In this document: positions 26,008 to 37,366 of the stretch, one piece after another
How the letters are laid out: the number at the start of each line of letters is the position of its first letter
Position numbering within the stretch: position 1 is the first letter of the stretch
Assembly: GCA_963383645.1 (NCBI GenBank)
Contig: OY726571.1
Coordinates: 79,090,476 to 79,154,475, forward strand
Length of the DNA stretch: 64,000 nt
Origin: Muscardinus avellanarius
Lineage: Eukaryota > Chordata > Mammalia > Rodentia > Gliridae
Reading direction: 5' to 3'
Translations under genes and position numbers: made by a program
The notes under the pieces: generated by a model
What the model was told of the DNA's origin: nothing
Database searches by the model: none
The model's input: only the letters and a program-made list of their open reading frames with translations

Positions 26008-26098
26008 GGATGTAGTTTCCTGGTAAATAACACCAATAGTAACACTCAATAATATGTTGAGCATGCATAAAGCCCTGGGTTCAATTCCCAGTATCACA
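26008..26098 (+). mobile_element. ID-like SINE tail fragment
   Basis: GTTGAGCATGCATAAAGCCC followed by TGGGTTCAATTCCCAGTATC is the tRNA-derived ID end. It keeps the GAGCATG segment that the composite SINEs here lack. A GAA-rich tract follows at 26099-26170. Confidence 0.65.
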
Positions 26099-26169
26099 AT
26101 AGAAAAGAAAGAAGACCAAGAGAAAAAGAGGAAGAAGAAGAAGAGAAGGGGGAGGATGAAGAGAAGGAT

Positions 26170-27540
26170 AAGAAACAATTAAGCCTGCAGAAGAGGCAGC
26201 CATGGGAGGAGGACCAGAAGAAACAAGCCAGCACTGCTGGAGAATCCTGAACTCCTCAAGAATCAGAGGCAATGCTGACTGCTGAAGGTGAAAATCTGGT
26301 GAGGCTATAACCAGGGAGAAAGATGGAAAGGTCAAATAGGAAAGTATTTAGTTAGGTCTCTAGCTTGTTGGTCCAGACTTCTGAGGCCAGGTCCTATGCT
26401 GTACTCCAGCAGCTGACTGTCATGTGGACAAGCCGACCCAGGTAGGCTCTGGATCTGGGGACATCAGATACCAGCAAAGGCAGACGTGAAAATATGAGCA
26501 TCTTTTTGAAGGAGAAGGACTGAATGATCACTTGTAGGCTGGCCACCAGCTCCTGTTTCTATCTCTGCTAGTCCAGTCAGCCCAGACTATTGTCCCCATT
26601 TCTAAGTCCCACCATCTCCCACCCCACTTCTATGTGAGAGGGTTTCTTTCTAGAAAGCAGACCAGCTCAAGAGAAGAAAGCAGCAACAAATAATGGCATT
26701 TGGAAATCCCCCAATAAAATGGTCTGGTCCTAAGAAGGCTACTTGCGATGAGGACTGCCACAACAAGCCTCCATCTTCCTCAGCAATATTCCACATGCCA
26801 TTTTAGTGCCTTTTCCAAAAAACGAGGACAGACATCACCACCGGAGAGATAAAGGAAAAGCTCCAACATGAAAGATAAAATAAGCAAAAAAAGAAATATA
26901 CTTAAAATCTACACAGTGCTAAGAGAAGAAGACCGTTGCAAAACAACTGCTACTATTTTCTGCAGAGAGTACAAAGAATATGTATCACATCCATTGGGGA
27001 GAGGGAGGAAAGACTGAAACACAATGCACAAGAAGAGTCACGGAATTAGAACTTTTATAAAGTCAAAGGAATACAGAGGAGAAAAATCTAAGAACTGTCG
27101 GGAAAGAGAGTTACCGCTGCCCTTGGACTGAAGCCTTGCTCATTCCAGGAGGTTCTCCCCTGACTTGGAAAGGCTGGAAACTTGGGCCTACTTGCAGAAA
27201 GTCCTTCCTGGCAGAGTTCTGGATTAGACTCACTAGTGAGAGCCATCTGCTCACATTTTGAAAGACTCCAGAGACTCCTAATACTAGAGTGTCAGCAAGT
27301 GTTTGGATTTGGCTGGTATTTCACAGTGGCCACTGGGTGCTGGAGAGAGCTGCAGTTCCTTGACTTCAAGGGCCCCTGAAATCTAGTGGTGGCTCCCTTG
27401 TCCTTGTTCCTCTGGCTTCCAGGGATTTAAAACAGCCTTTTCCTATATCATAGAAAGCACCCTCTGTTTACAGTATCTATGGTACGTTCTGCACCCCAAA
27501 CAGGCTCTCACACTGTGAGCTAATAGGAATGAGGACTCTT
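26170..27540. other. Unclassified stretch of moderate GC content
   Basis: Less AT-rich than its surroundings, with no long frame and no match I can name. Degraded L1 5' or ORF1 sequence is one guess, without firm motif support. Confidence 0.4.
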
Positions 27541-27556
27541 TAAAAAGAGTATGTAC

Positions 27557-27746
27557 AGGCCGGGCGTGGTGGCACACGCTTGTAATCCCCGCGCTTGGGA
27601 GGCGGAGACAGGAGGATCCCGCAGGTTTGAAGCCAGCCGCACTGGCGTAAGAAACCCTGTTTCAGAAATATAAAATAGGTCTGGGAGTGTAGCCCGGAGG
27701 TAGAAGGGCTTCCAGGAACCCCAGTACCACCAAAAAAAAAAAAAAA
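27557..27746 (+). mobile_element. Young SINE, short 'GGTTCCTGG' sub-type, with perfect 15-bp target duplication
   Basis: CpG-rich and little decayed: GGCCGGGCGTGGTGGCACAC, CAGCCGCACTGGCGTAAGAA, TCTGGGAGTGTAGCCCGGAG, GGGCTTCCAGGAACCCCAGT, then a poly-A tail. The 15-base duplication AAAAAGAGTATGTAC is perfect (27542-27556 and 27747-27761). Retained CpGs and an intact duplication indicate recent insertion. Confidence 0.93.
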
Positions 27747-28104
27747 AAAAAGAGTATGTACTCTGTGTGTGTGTGTGTGTTGCCAAGGTATTCAGAGGTA
27801 ATCCAAGCAGACAGAAGTGCATACCGACTAACTCCGATCAGTTAGATATAAACTGCACTCAGAGATATACTTGGATAGATCGTGAAGACATAGTATTTAG
27901 TGGGAACAAGAGATGAAAAGAGATTGATAGCACATTTATGTCAATGAAAACACAAACCTAGGATAAACAGCATTGAACATTTTCTCTAGCCTACAGATGG
28001 GAATGTTTACATATAAGAGAGGAAGAAATAGGAGTCAGGGTCAATGGTGGAGGAAGAGGAGAGGATTGTACCACTGCCCCTTATACATCTCAATTGAGGA
28101 GTAA

Positions 28105-28365
28105 CATTGGCAATTCAACTAGAGCTTTTTTGAACTTTATGATGGTGCAGAAGTGAAATGCCTTCCTTAGGAATCTGTTCTTCAAATTCTGGATATGGAT
28201 ATTTGTCTAGGCTGGCGTGTGGGGTATCACGCATAGCTCCTGGTCAGCCACGTGACTGTGGGATAGAACACTGACACGCCAACCCGTGCACCGTGTTGCT
28301 GGGCTTTGATGTCTGGTAGGTTAGGTGCATTAAATGGCTTCTTGGCGTATAATGGTTCCAGTCTG
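28105..28365 (+). mobile_element. Tigger/MER44-like DNA transposon fossil
   Basis: ACTTTATGATGGTGCAGAAG, TCCTGGTCAGCCACGTGACT and TGATGTCTGGTAGGTTAGGT followed by GCATTAAATGGC appear in the order of a known non-autonomous primate/mammal DNA transposon. I recall this as a Tigger-group (MER44-type) element, so the family name is tentative. Confidence 0.5.
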
Positions 28366-28877
28366 TGATGTTTGTCAGAACCGCACTGGAATCAAGGTGC
28401 ACCTGGACAACTTATGGTGCCCAGTCCAGGGTGGTCTATGACTGTGGCAGTGAGCACAGTGGGGAATGAAGGGGAGGCGCAGGCAAGAGCGTCCGTAGCA
28501 GGAAGCTCAATGAACACAGCTCTGCAGTGTAATTATCCATACAGTCCCGTGCTGGTGGGTGTAATGTAAATCTTTATGTAACTGAACTTCTAAACTATAG
28601 TTGACTTAAATCCTACCACAGAGTTTAGATTCCAGGAGGAAAATGTCCCTAAATTGAAGTAAGTCATAAAAGTCCCTGGGTCTTGCTTCTTGGTGCTACG
28701 TATCAAGCAGTGAAGGGCTGGGTTTCCAGTCACTATGGTTTTAATGACCACTGTGCCAAGGTACAGGGACATAGTCGGCCTTCATTGTCTACACCAGCTT
28801 TTTGGAGGAAGGTTCATCAGGTGGGTTGGGGTCGGCTTGGTTTGGTCAGAACTTTGTCTCTGAGCAATACTTGAGAT

Positions 28878-29098
28878 TCTGTTTGTTTGTTTGGTCTGAG
28901 GATTGAACCTAAGGACATTCTACCTTAAAGCTACACCCCTGGCCCTATTTATTATTTTTTTTTTTAATTTTGAAACAGGGTCTTGCTAAGTTCCCAAGGG
29001 TCTTACTAAGATGCTGAGGCTGGAATCAAACCTGTGATCCTCCTGCGTCAACCTCCCAAGGATTGGGATTACAGATGTGCACCACCATGCCCAGCTCA
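28878..29098 (-). mobile_element. B1/ID SINE, minus strand
   Basis: (TTTG)n, GATTGAACCTAAGGACATTC, ACAGGGTCTTGCTAAGTTCC and CACCACCATGCCCAGCT. Duplicated CTTGAGAT flanks it (28870-28877 and 29101-29108). Confidence 0.85.
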
Positions 29099-29109
29099 GG
29101 CTTGAGATC

Positions 29110-30435
29110 TTTAGCCACATCTGGAAGGAGAGGAAGTCAGTCCATGAGCATTCAAGAAACAGTTATTTTTTCATACATTTTAAAGAATCTCACCCTTAGA
29201 CTAAAAATGATCTTAGAACTTTTAAATAATTGGGGAATCACTCTGTTTATTTAGTAAAATCGAGTCACTGCACAGAAAGGTTCTCTGTTAAGTCTAACAT
29301 GTGATAACATAAGTTGCCAATTATAACAAAGCTTAAGAAATATACAGAATGTATACATATTTACATGTATATATACGCAAATACATAAGTATAAAATCTC
29401 TGTATTTGACCCAGAGAACATTGGCTCTTTTATTAAAAAAAAAAAAGCTTTCTTGCTTATTTTTGCAATTAGGTCCTTTTGCCTGTGTGTGGCATTAACA
29501 TAAATTGATAGAGAGGCACCAGGTGCATTCAATTAAAAGAGATTTAAAAAGAGGTATCATGTTTTACCACTAAGTTGCATTTCAAAAATATATCTAACAG
29601 GTTTATTCCAATTCCAGGGCTGCAATAAATGAAAGCCAGGCTGACTGAAAACAGGCATGTCGTAGGTTCATGTTCCTGCCTTCTGATTTCTATCACCTAC
29701 TTTGAAGCAGTTCAGTCATCCATGCGTAGACCTTGCCAAAGCCCCTGGCAGATGCTCGCAGCAGCTCTTCTCTGTGCAAACAAAGAGCCAGTTTTTACCT
29801 CCATTTGGAATTAGATTCATCTACATCGAGCTATCAGAACTAACAAGGCACGGGGCAGGGCCAGTTTTATCTCCACCATCACAGCTGCGGGCATCAAGGT
29901 GTAGTATGAATTAGAGAAATTTTTAAACAGAGACATTAAGAAAATTGTGAGCCCGGTTTTGAGTGTCTGCCCTTTTGTCACTCTTTACTTGCTGGTTCTT
30001 GACATCTATGATGAACCCCGAGGAAGTGCCCCGAATTAGAGCATTAGGCAGTGCAATTATTTTTAGACTTTTCTAAAGCTATGAAAAGTTTATGAAGTAG
30101 CTCAAAGTTGAACACTCAGGCACAGAGGGAAAGTGAGATACACTTAGCTGCAGATACAGGATTTATGTGCATAATCAGTCAGTGGCCATCCAATTAGTCT
30201 TGCTGATACCTTCCTGGGAGGATATTCATTTAAATGCAGCCATACAGAAGTTGCACTCAAAATATTTCTTAGGAGATATAAACAGACACGTGCATATATT
30301 TTTATCTCTTATCTTGAAAATTGAATTGCATTCCTAGTACCTACTTTTCCATGAGACTTTTAGAACCTTTGTGAAAATTGTTTTTTCTCAATAGCCTCAC
30401 TCTATCACAGACTCAAAGTTCTGCAATTGGGAGCA
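29110..30435. other. Unique DNA, nothing recognised
   Basis: Mixed composition, frames under 95 codons, no recognised repeat. Confidence 0.5.
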
Positions 30436-30439
30436 CTAC

Positions 30440-30775
30440 CTACTGTTAGACTGAATGTTTATGTCCCTCCCAAATCCTTATGTTGACATCTAATCCCCAA
30501 TGTAAAGGAATTTAGAGGCGTGGCCCTGGGGAAGTAGATGGGTCTAAAATAGGCCCTTATCAAATAGGAGAGAGAGAGCTCCTGGGTCACTTGACAGCAT
30601 ACAGGGCACAGCAAAAAGGCAGAGCTCTATGATCCAGGAGAGGAGGCCTCAAAGGTACCACGTCTGTGGGGGTGCTCAGCCTAGGAGTCACCAGCTTCCG
30701 CAGCTGTGAGAAAACACTGTTTTTATCAGGCATCTAGTTGATGGTGTTTTGTTGTGGCAGCTCCATAGGGCTACG
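30440..30775 (+). mobile_element. MLT1-type MaLR LTR remnant
   Basis: Reads along the MLT1 consensus: GACTGAATGTTTATGTCCCT, TCCTTATGTTGACATCTAAT, CCCCAATGTAAAGGAATTTA, GAGAGAGCTCCTGGG and GTGTTTTGTTGTGGCAGCTC. No internal retroviral sequence adjoins it. Confidence 0.65.
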
Positions 30776-31088
30776 AGGATGTCTTTGAGGTTCACTCACT
30801 AATGAAATTTCAAAGACCTACATCTGTAAGGCACATGATAATGTGAATCCGTGGAGAAGTTAACAAAATTCATATAGTTCCTATTCAGGTATTATTTATC
30901 ACATATGAAAAATAACAGAGGCTGGTCACATAGTTGCCCCTATTGTTTTTGTGTAAATAGATAGGCGTTTGGGTTTTTATTAGGGCCTATTTTGTTCATC
31001 CTTTCTTTCCTTCTCTGTTGTCTCTTTTCTCCCTGTGTACCTTCCTCCTTCCCTCTCTCCCTCCCTCTTTCTTCCTTTCCTTTGTTTC

Positions 31089-31167
31089 TTGTTGTTACAC
31101 TAGAGACTGAACCCAAGGGCATTTTACTTCTTTGAGCTATACCCTCCACCTTTCTTGTTTTTCTTTT

Positions 31168-31198
<31 letters not shown>

Positions 31199-31398
31199 CC
31201 CTCTCCCCTCCCCTCCCTTCCCCTTCTCTCCCCCTCCCCTCCCCTCCCCCTCCCTCTCCCCCTCCCCCTCCCCCTCCCTCCCTCTTTCTCTCTCATAGGG
31301 TCTTGCTAAGCTGATCTAAGTTACAGACTCTGGCCACAAACCTGTGATCCTGCTGCCTCAGCCTCCCAAATATTGGGATTGCAGGCAGGACTTGGCTC
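31089..31398 (-). mobile_element. SINE with a large pyrimidine-tract expansion inside
   Basis: The tail complement (CTAGAGACTGAACCCAAGGG, GAGCTATACCCTCCACC) and the head complement (AGGGTCTTGCTAAGCTGATC, CAGCCTCCCAAATATTGGGA) are separated by about 145 bases of CT-rich sequence instead of the usual ~25-base linker. Confidence 0.85.
31150..31294 (+). repeat. Polypyrimidine tract, (CT)n/(CCCCT)n
   Basis: About 145 bases of almost pure C/T: first TTTCTCTCTC units, then CCCCTCCCCT-type units. The open frames 30940-31296 (-) and 31132-31314 (+) are its translations (Arg/Gly/Glu or Ser/Pro/Leu runs) and not genes. Confidence 0.95.
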
Positions 31399-31399
31399 G

Positions 31400-32520
31400 G
31401 TTTTGCATTTTATAATTATTTCCTGCTTGGGTATTTCGATTGCTTATTAACTTGCAAACTGTTAGAGTGGAGGGGTACGCATGATATTTTATAATTTCCC
31501 GACTTTAAATACATTATAAATTCATGCTTCCTAATATCCTCTTTCTAATCTGGCACACAGCAAATAGCATTTAAAATAGGAGAGATATAATTCAATAACT
31601 CAGAAGTACTAAATAAATTAATGAACCCAGAGCTGAATGAAATATATAATGTTAAGAGAAACTAACCCTTTGGGTCAGTCAGTGTTTGAACTTGGATGTA
31701 GGCAGAAGTGACAGAGTGCCCTCCATTGTGTGGAGGAGAGAGAATAAGATCCTGCATGCAGTGCAGGGTTGAGTGAATCTGAGTGCCGGTGGGATGGGAG
31801 GCCACAGTGGAACTTCCTGACATTGAAAGGAGGCTGGGAAAAGTCCTGGCTGAATAATTTGGGGTGATGCAACAGTTACAATAGGGCTTCTTATAGAAGC
31901 ACAAAGAAACAGACGACGACCCTGCAGCCAGGGAACAGGTGCCCAGCCACCACTGGGCAGCAGAAAATGAAATCATGGTAGATTAAAGTAGAAGAGGACG
32001 AATATCCATCTTGCCTTTAAAATAAGTATGTTTAGAACATCTGAATGAGTAGAGGAATGAATACAGCCATACAGAGAATAAGAAATTATGAACCAAAATA
32101 GGTTAAAAAAGAAATAATAAAGTGTATATAAAAATAGAAATTCTTCAGATGAAAATTATTATTATTGAAATAATAATGGGGATAACCTTTAAATAAACAT
32201 AAAGAAAAAAGTAAGTGGGACAACGGTTTTGAGAAATTTTACAAAATATAGCACAATGTTTAGAGATTTTAAAAATGGACACTGGACATAAATGATTTAC
32301 TGTACTCATATACCTGTTCTAAATGCAAATAATTGAGTGTCTGAGAGGACACATTTGAAAAAACGAAACAATTACAAAGTGGGACAGATATAAGTTCTGA
32401 ATAAAAGTCCTCACCAGGTATCAATTATAATAAATAAATTAAGTCCACATTCATGCACATGTGTTGGTAAACCAAACACAAAAAATAAGGTGGTAAACAG
32501 AATTTATCACAAATTATTGT
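31400..32520. other. Unique AT-rich DNA, nothing recognised
   Basis: The 104-codon frame at 31662-31976 (-) has no family features and no supporting context. Confidence 0.5.
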
Positions 32521-32529
32521 AAAGATTAA

Positions 32530-32743
32530 GTTATTTTTTTTCAGTACTGGGAATTGAACCCAGAGGCATTCTGCCACCAGGCTATACCCCCAGACCTATT
32601 TTTTTGTTCTTTATTTTGAAACAGGATCTCACTAAGCTGTGATGGGCCTCACTAAGTAGCTGAGACTGGCTGAGAACCTGTAATCTTCCTGTCTCAGCCT
32701 CCTAAGTACTGGGATTACAAACATGTGCCACCATGCCCGGCTG
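32530..32743 (-). mobile_element. B1/ID SINE, minus strand
   Basis: CAGTACTGGGAATTGAACCC, CCCCCAGACCTATTTTTTTG and CACCATGCCCGGCT. Duplicated AAAGATTAA (32521-32529 and 32745-32753). Confidence 0.88.
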
Positions 32744-32867
32744 AAAAGATTAAATTCTTCTTATAAAAAATTAGACTGAAAGCAGTCTACCTACACACTT
32801 GTTTCGAAAGATAAAAATTAAACAAATGACACCAAAAAGTTAAAATTAAAAAACAAAAAACACTCAA

Positions 32868-33082
32868 GCCGGGTGTGGTGGTGCACACTTGTAATCCAAG
32901 CAGTTAGGAGGCTGAGACAGGAGGATCGCGGTTCGAGGACAGCCTCAGCTACTTAGTGAGGACCTTTGCAACTCAGTGAGACCCTGTTTCAAAGTAAAGA
33001 ATAAGAAATAGGCCTGGGTGTGTAGCTTGGAGGTAGAATGCCCCTGGGTTCCATCCCCAGTACCACAAAAAGAAAATGATAT
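32868..33082 (+). mobile_element. B1/ID SINE, plus strand
   Basis: GCCGGGTGTGGTGGTGCACA, GAGGATCGCGGTTCGAGGAC, ACTTAGTGAGGACCTTTGCA, GGCCTGGGTGTGTAGCTTGG and CCCCAGTACCACAAAAAG. Short duplication CACTCAA flanks it. It lies 125 bp from the oppositely oriented SINE at 32530-32743, so the two form an inverted pair. Confidence 0.88.
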
Positions 33083-33089
33083 CACTCAA

Positions 33090-33660
33090 ATACTCATCCC
33101 CAAAATGTACTATAGCATAGTAATACCAAAGGAGAACTGAAGGCAAAAGTATTCACTAGGGAAATTATTTCATTCTAATAAAATGAAAATTCTCATAGAA
33201 GCAAAAGAATATAAAAGATTATGTATGTGCTTAGTAATATAGCCCCAAAATATATAAAGTAGAAAATGAACCTTATTTAATGAAAATGGACAAATCTAAA
33301 AGTAGCATGAATTTTAGTAAAATATTAACCTATTTCTACCAGAAATAAAACATATATATCATCGGAAAGTATATGGAAATATTTAGAAAACACTAGTTGT
33401 TTCATTTATGTTGGTTATGTATATATAAAAACAATGTATGAATAAATTAAAAACAGGTCACATAGCAGATCATAAATAATATTTGAAAAGAAAACAAAAT
33501 CAAATAAGTTTAACACAGACTATCTCTTATAACCATTGGTTAAAATGGTCTATGCTAGTATTATCTTTACTATAGTACTTATTGGGCACACTGTTAGTAT
33601 TCACATATTAGTGGATAACCTGAAATTGTGTTCTAAATGATGCACTGCAGTCTAGATTAC
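33090..33660 (+). mobile_element. Possible very old L1 ORF2 fragment
   Basis: A-rich on the plus strand with L1-like wording (GAAAATGGACAAATCTAAAA, ACCAGAAATAAAACATATAT), but too decayed to place on the consensus. Confidence 0.25.
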
Positions 33661-33756
33661 AATTTTTATTATTCTCTACCCATATAACCTCAAGCTCTCT
33701 GTCAACTCACAATAGACCCATGGAGCCAATACAAGGTAAAAGAGTTCTCTAGAGGG

Positions 33757-33870
33757 AGAGAGAGAGAGAGAGAATGGAACAAAACCAAATTTACATATAT
33801 ACATATATATACATATATATATATATGCACACACACACACACACATATATATATGCACACACATATATGT

Positions 33871-33910
<40 letters not shown>
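33757..33910. repeat. (GA)n then (TA)/(CA) compound microsatellite
   Basis: GAGAGAGAGAGAGAGAGA, then alternating ATATATACATATATATAC and CACACACACACACACAT blocks, ending in about 16 TA units. Small frames on both strands are artefacts of it. Confidence 0.92.
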
Positions 33911-33911
<1 letters not shown>

Positions 33912-34062
33912 CTTTTATTTGAAAGTAGTAGGCTAAAGGGTGGTGGTGGAGAAATGCAGTAGAGGAAAGTGATGTAAGAAGTAATAAATTAGATATAAAA
34001 TGCTTTATAAGTGTGTGGGGTATAATGTGTGCTTAGTAAATGGCACTTAAGGTTAGATCGAT

Positions 34063-34683
34063 GCTTGGCTGATCTCACTTAACATAAGGTTCTCCAGGTC
34101 TTTCCATCTTCTTGCGAATGACATAATTTTGTTCTTTATTGCTGAGTAGAATTCCATTGTGTGTATTTCCCCATAATTTTACAATCCATTCATCTGTTGC
34201 TGGAGATCTAGGTTGGTTCCATATTTTGGCCATTGCGAACTGTGCTGCTATGAACATGGGTATGCGTATGTTACTGTAGTTCTCTGATTTCAACCCCTTT
34301 GGAAAGATACCCAGGAGTGGTAGAGCCAGATTATGTTCAGAGAGATGAGCCAAGTTAAGAAAGAGAAGGAACATATGTTTTCTCTAATATGCTCAAGCTA
34401 GGGAATGTTTGGGATACCAGAGGGACCCCAGATAATGGAATGGAAAACCCAGCAAAGCCAGGAAGGCGGGGTAGAGGAGAAAAAAGGCTGAGGTTATTTA
34501 ATGGAAAAGCTACATTCAAATATGTGTCTACATGTGAATATAATATGGACACTCAGTATTTGGAGAGAGGAAAAAGGGAAAGCGGGGTGGGGGAGGGCAC
34601 CAAGGACTGTGTAAATATATGCCATTGTCAACATGATGCACAATATGATGTGAGACTATAATGCACCAATTAAAAAATAAAAT
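34063..34683. mobile_element. 5'-inverted (twin-primed) LINE-1 3' end, type b
   Basis: 34063 to about 34340 is the antisense end of ORF2 (CTTCTTGCGAATGACATAAT, CCATTCATCTGTTGCTGGAG, GATACCCAGGAGTGGTAGAG). From about 34341 the element runs in the sense direction: GAGATGAGCCAAGTTAAGAA, GACTATAATGCACCAATTAA and an A-rich tail. Both halves meet at the same consensus point (GAGATNAGCCAAG), the signature of twin priming. Imperfect duplications TAAGGTTAGATCGAT (34048-34062) and TAAGGTAGATCTAT (34683-34696) flank it. The frames at 34075-34374 and 34389-34661 are remnants, not genes. Confidence 0.85.
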
Positions 34684-35227
34684 AAGGTAGATCTATTATC
34701 ATTTCACTCATCATACTATATTTCCATTATGGTTTGACTTCAAAGGCAGGAATCGAATACATGGTCTTTTGTCTGATTTTGAAAATAAAGGCTATAAGAT
34801 TATGTTTTAAATGTTCGACTTCAATATTTTAGTTTAGCAAGGATCAAAAGTATGTCTTTTTAAAAAAAAGTTTTTCCATTAGGAAAGTGACCAAATAAAA
34901 AATCGGTAACAATATTTGCTTGAGAAGTTATCATTTGTGTTACATGGGGAATTTTACCAGGCATTTGGGAGTGTGTTCTTTAGAGCAGACTCCACCTTTA
35001 AAATGAAGAAACTCTACCATGGAGAGGCACAGGTTGTAAGGATCTCACTGAGCTCAGTGCTGGTTTAGAAAGTTTTATCTAATTTCTACTGTTCTGATTT
35101 TCCCTTACACAGCCTCTAGTCCATGCCTCAGTAGTTTTGAAATTATACAAAAGCACTAAGCTCTCTAGAGTGATTATTTCAACACGTAATAACATTCCCG
35201 AGTATTAGACAAAACCAAACTGTTTTG

Positions 35228-35451
35228 GTTTTGTTTGTTGTTTTTTGTTTTTGTCTTTTTGTTTTGGTGATACTGGCGTTCCTGGAAACCCCTCTACCTT
35301 CAGGCTACTCTCCCAGACACCTATTTTTTATATTTGTATTTGGAAACAGAGTCTCTTAAGCCAGCGAGGCTGGCTTCAAACCTGTGTGATCCTCCTGTGT
35401 CCACCTCCCAAGCGCGGGGATTACAAGCGTGTGCCACCACGCCTGGCAAAC
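35228..35451 (-). mobile_element. SINE, short 'GGTTCCTGG' sub-type, minus strand
   Basis: G/T-rich tail complement, GATACTGGCGTTCCTGGAAA, GTCTCTTAAGCCAGCGAGGC and GTGCCACCACGCCTGGC. Perfect 13-base duplication CCAAACTGTTTTG (35215-35227 and 35452-35464), so a fairly recent insertion. Confidence 0.92.
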
Positions 35452-36041
35452 CCAAACTGTTTTGAAGGGTAACTATTTCTTTTACAGTTTTTAAAAAGAA
35501 GAAGCCAGCACCTCTAATAACTCTTTAGTAAAGACTGAAAGATAACTAGTAACTCAAAGCAGGCATCCTTGAACAAAATTAATTGAAAAAGTAAAGGCAT
35601 TTTCTAATACTAGAATAGAAAAAAAAATTGACTAATCAAAGTTGCTGCCCATCTACAAAATATCATTTTCATTCATTCAAAATTAGACATTTTAACTAAA
35701 ATTATGCCCTTTTCATTAGCATGTACATTGTTGATGGCATTATTAAATAAAAATGGTACAAATTATTTCTGAAGTTTAATAATTTGGTATTTTTTTGAGA
35801 GCTAGGAAGACAAGAAGACAATTGAGATAATTTCATTAAAAACTTTAGCATCATTTTCTACAATTGTTGGTAATTTTAGCACTGTTATAACCCCTTAATT
35901 TAATGGTAAGCAATATACTATTGAACTTGTAAGTCTGAGTTCTTTATTTGCTTATAAACATGACTTTGTTGATATCATGACTTTCAGAAATGTGTTTTCA
36001 TTCAATAAACAAAACAGCACCTCTCCAAAAGTATGTAGTGT

Positions 36042-36082
<41 letters not shown>
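36042..36082. repeat. (TG)n microsatellite
   Basis: About 20 uninterrupted TG units. Other dinucleotide arrays of the same kind are listed separately. Confidence 0.95.
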
Positions 36083-36086
<4 letters not shown>

Positions 36087-37146
36087 AAATTAAAGGAACA
36101 TTGACAAGGTATCAGGCTAAATTCAGAACCAGAAAAAAAAAATAGCATGCAAGAATGTTTCAAATAATGCCCCAAAGTAAATACTTTTACTACATAGAGG
36201 TAGTGATAGCAATTTTGAGAGTTATGGCTAATAGTAATCAAGCAGGTCATAGGTGCCAAGCATCAACCTTGGCATTTGCTATCTCCTTTACTTCAGCCTT
36301 CCTCTTAAATGGGCCCTAAAATTATCCACACTACATTAAAAGAAAGGTTTCATCCAGGCTCATAAATTACCAATGCTACATATTTTGTCCAATACTTTCA
36401 CTCAACTTGGAGTTGTGAACATTTTCCAAGTCACTCAACTGTACTTTAAAATTTATAGACACAGAGTATGGCCATCTAGTTACATTATTATCACATAAAA
36501 GTACCTGTTATATGCATCAGATCCTCAAATATTATCCACCAGCGCTAGTATATTTTACTTGTTTAAATTTTACTAATATATAGAAAGTAAATAACCCATA
36601 CATTTTCCCATGACAGTTCCTGAATAAATATTATCATGCAAGAGTAGAAAAAATTCACATTATTGAAAGATTTTATAAAGTATTTTCCCAAAGAATACAT
36701 TTTTAATCATCTAGTCCCAAATCAGTATAAACAAATATAATTATTTGTCACCAGCCCCTTTGATTTGTTTTATAGTGGTTCTTTTCTTTCCATGGCCACT
36801 GAATTAGCAGTTTTGAAAGCAGTTTTGATCCTTCTAATTGCCCCTCCTGCATGCCATCAGAAAACATTTATGCTTGGCTAAGGGCAGCCAAGTTGCCAGG
36901 ACACTCCCCCAGGCTCCATGATCAAAGTCAGGTACAAATCTGACTCACTACCAAAATTAATGATACACTTCCTTGGGCGTATCCCTTAAATTATCTTATA
37001 CCTCCCAGGACATCCCTAGTGATACTGGTTCCCATGAACTGCAGAAATCCAATGGATTAAAACTCAGGCTAAGTGGACACTGACTAAATGTAGAGGCAAC
37101 AATATATAGAAGTATTAGGTTTTCTCTGACTTTTTCAAAAAGAACA

Positions 37147-37366
37147 CGGTGGGAACTAGGTGGAGTGGCACACACCTTTGATCCTAGTACTTGGAAGGCT
37201 GATACAGGGATCGCAGGTTTGAGATTAGCCTCAGTAACAACTTAGCAGGACTCTCGGCAACTTTGTGAGATCCTGTATCAACATAAAAAATGAAATAAAA
37301 TAAGGCCGGTGGTGTAGATTGGAGGTAGGATGCCCTCGAGTCCAATTCCCAGCACTGCAAAAAGCA
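37147..37366 (+). mobile_element. B1/ID SINE, plus strand, diverged
   Basis: GGTGGAGTGGCACACACCTT, GGGATCGCAGGTTTGAGATT, AAGGCCGGTGGTGTAGATTG and TCCAATTCCCAGCACTGC. Confidence 0.8.

Noticed and set aside
27660..27735. tRNA-like box sequences in SINE tails
   Set aside because: The ID-like tails descend from a tRNA but have no complete cloverleaf; they are SINE parts and not tRNA genes.
30940..31296. 118-codon Arg/Gly/Glu-rich minus-strand frame
   Set aside because: Pure translation of the polypyrimidine tract inside a SINE.
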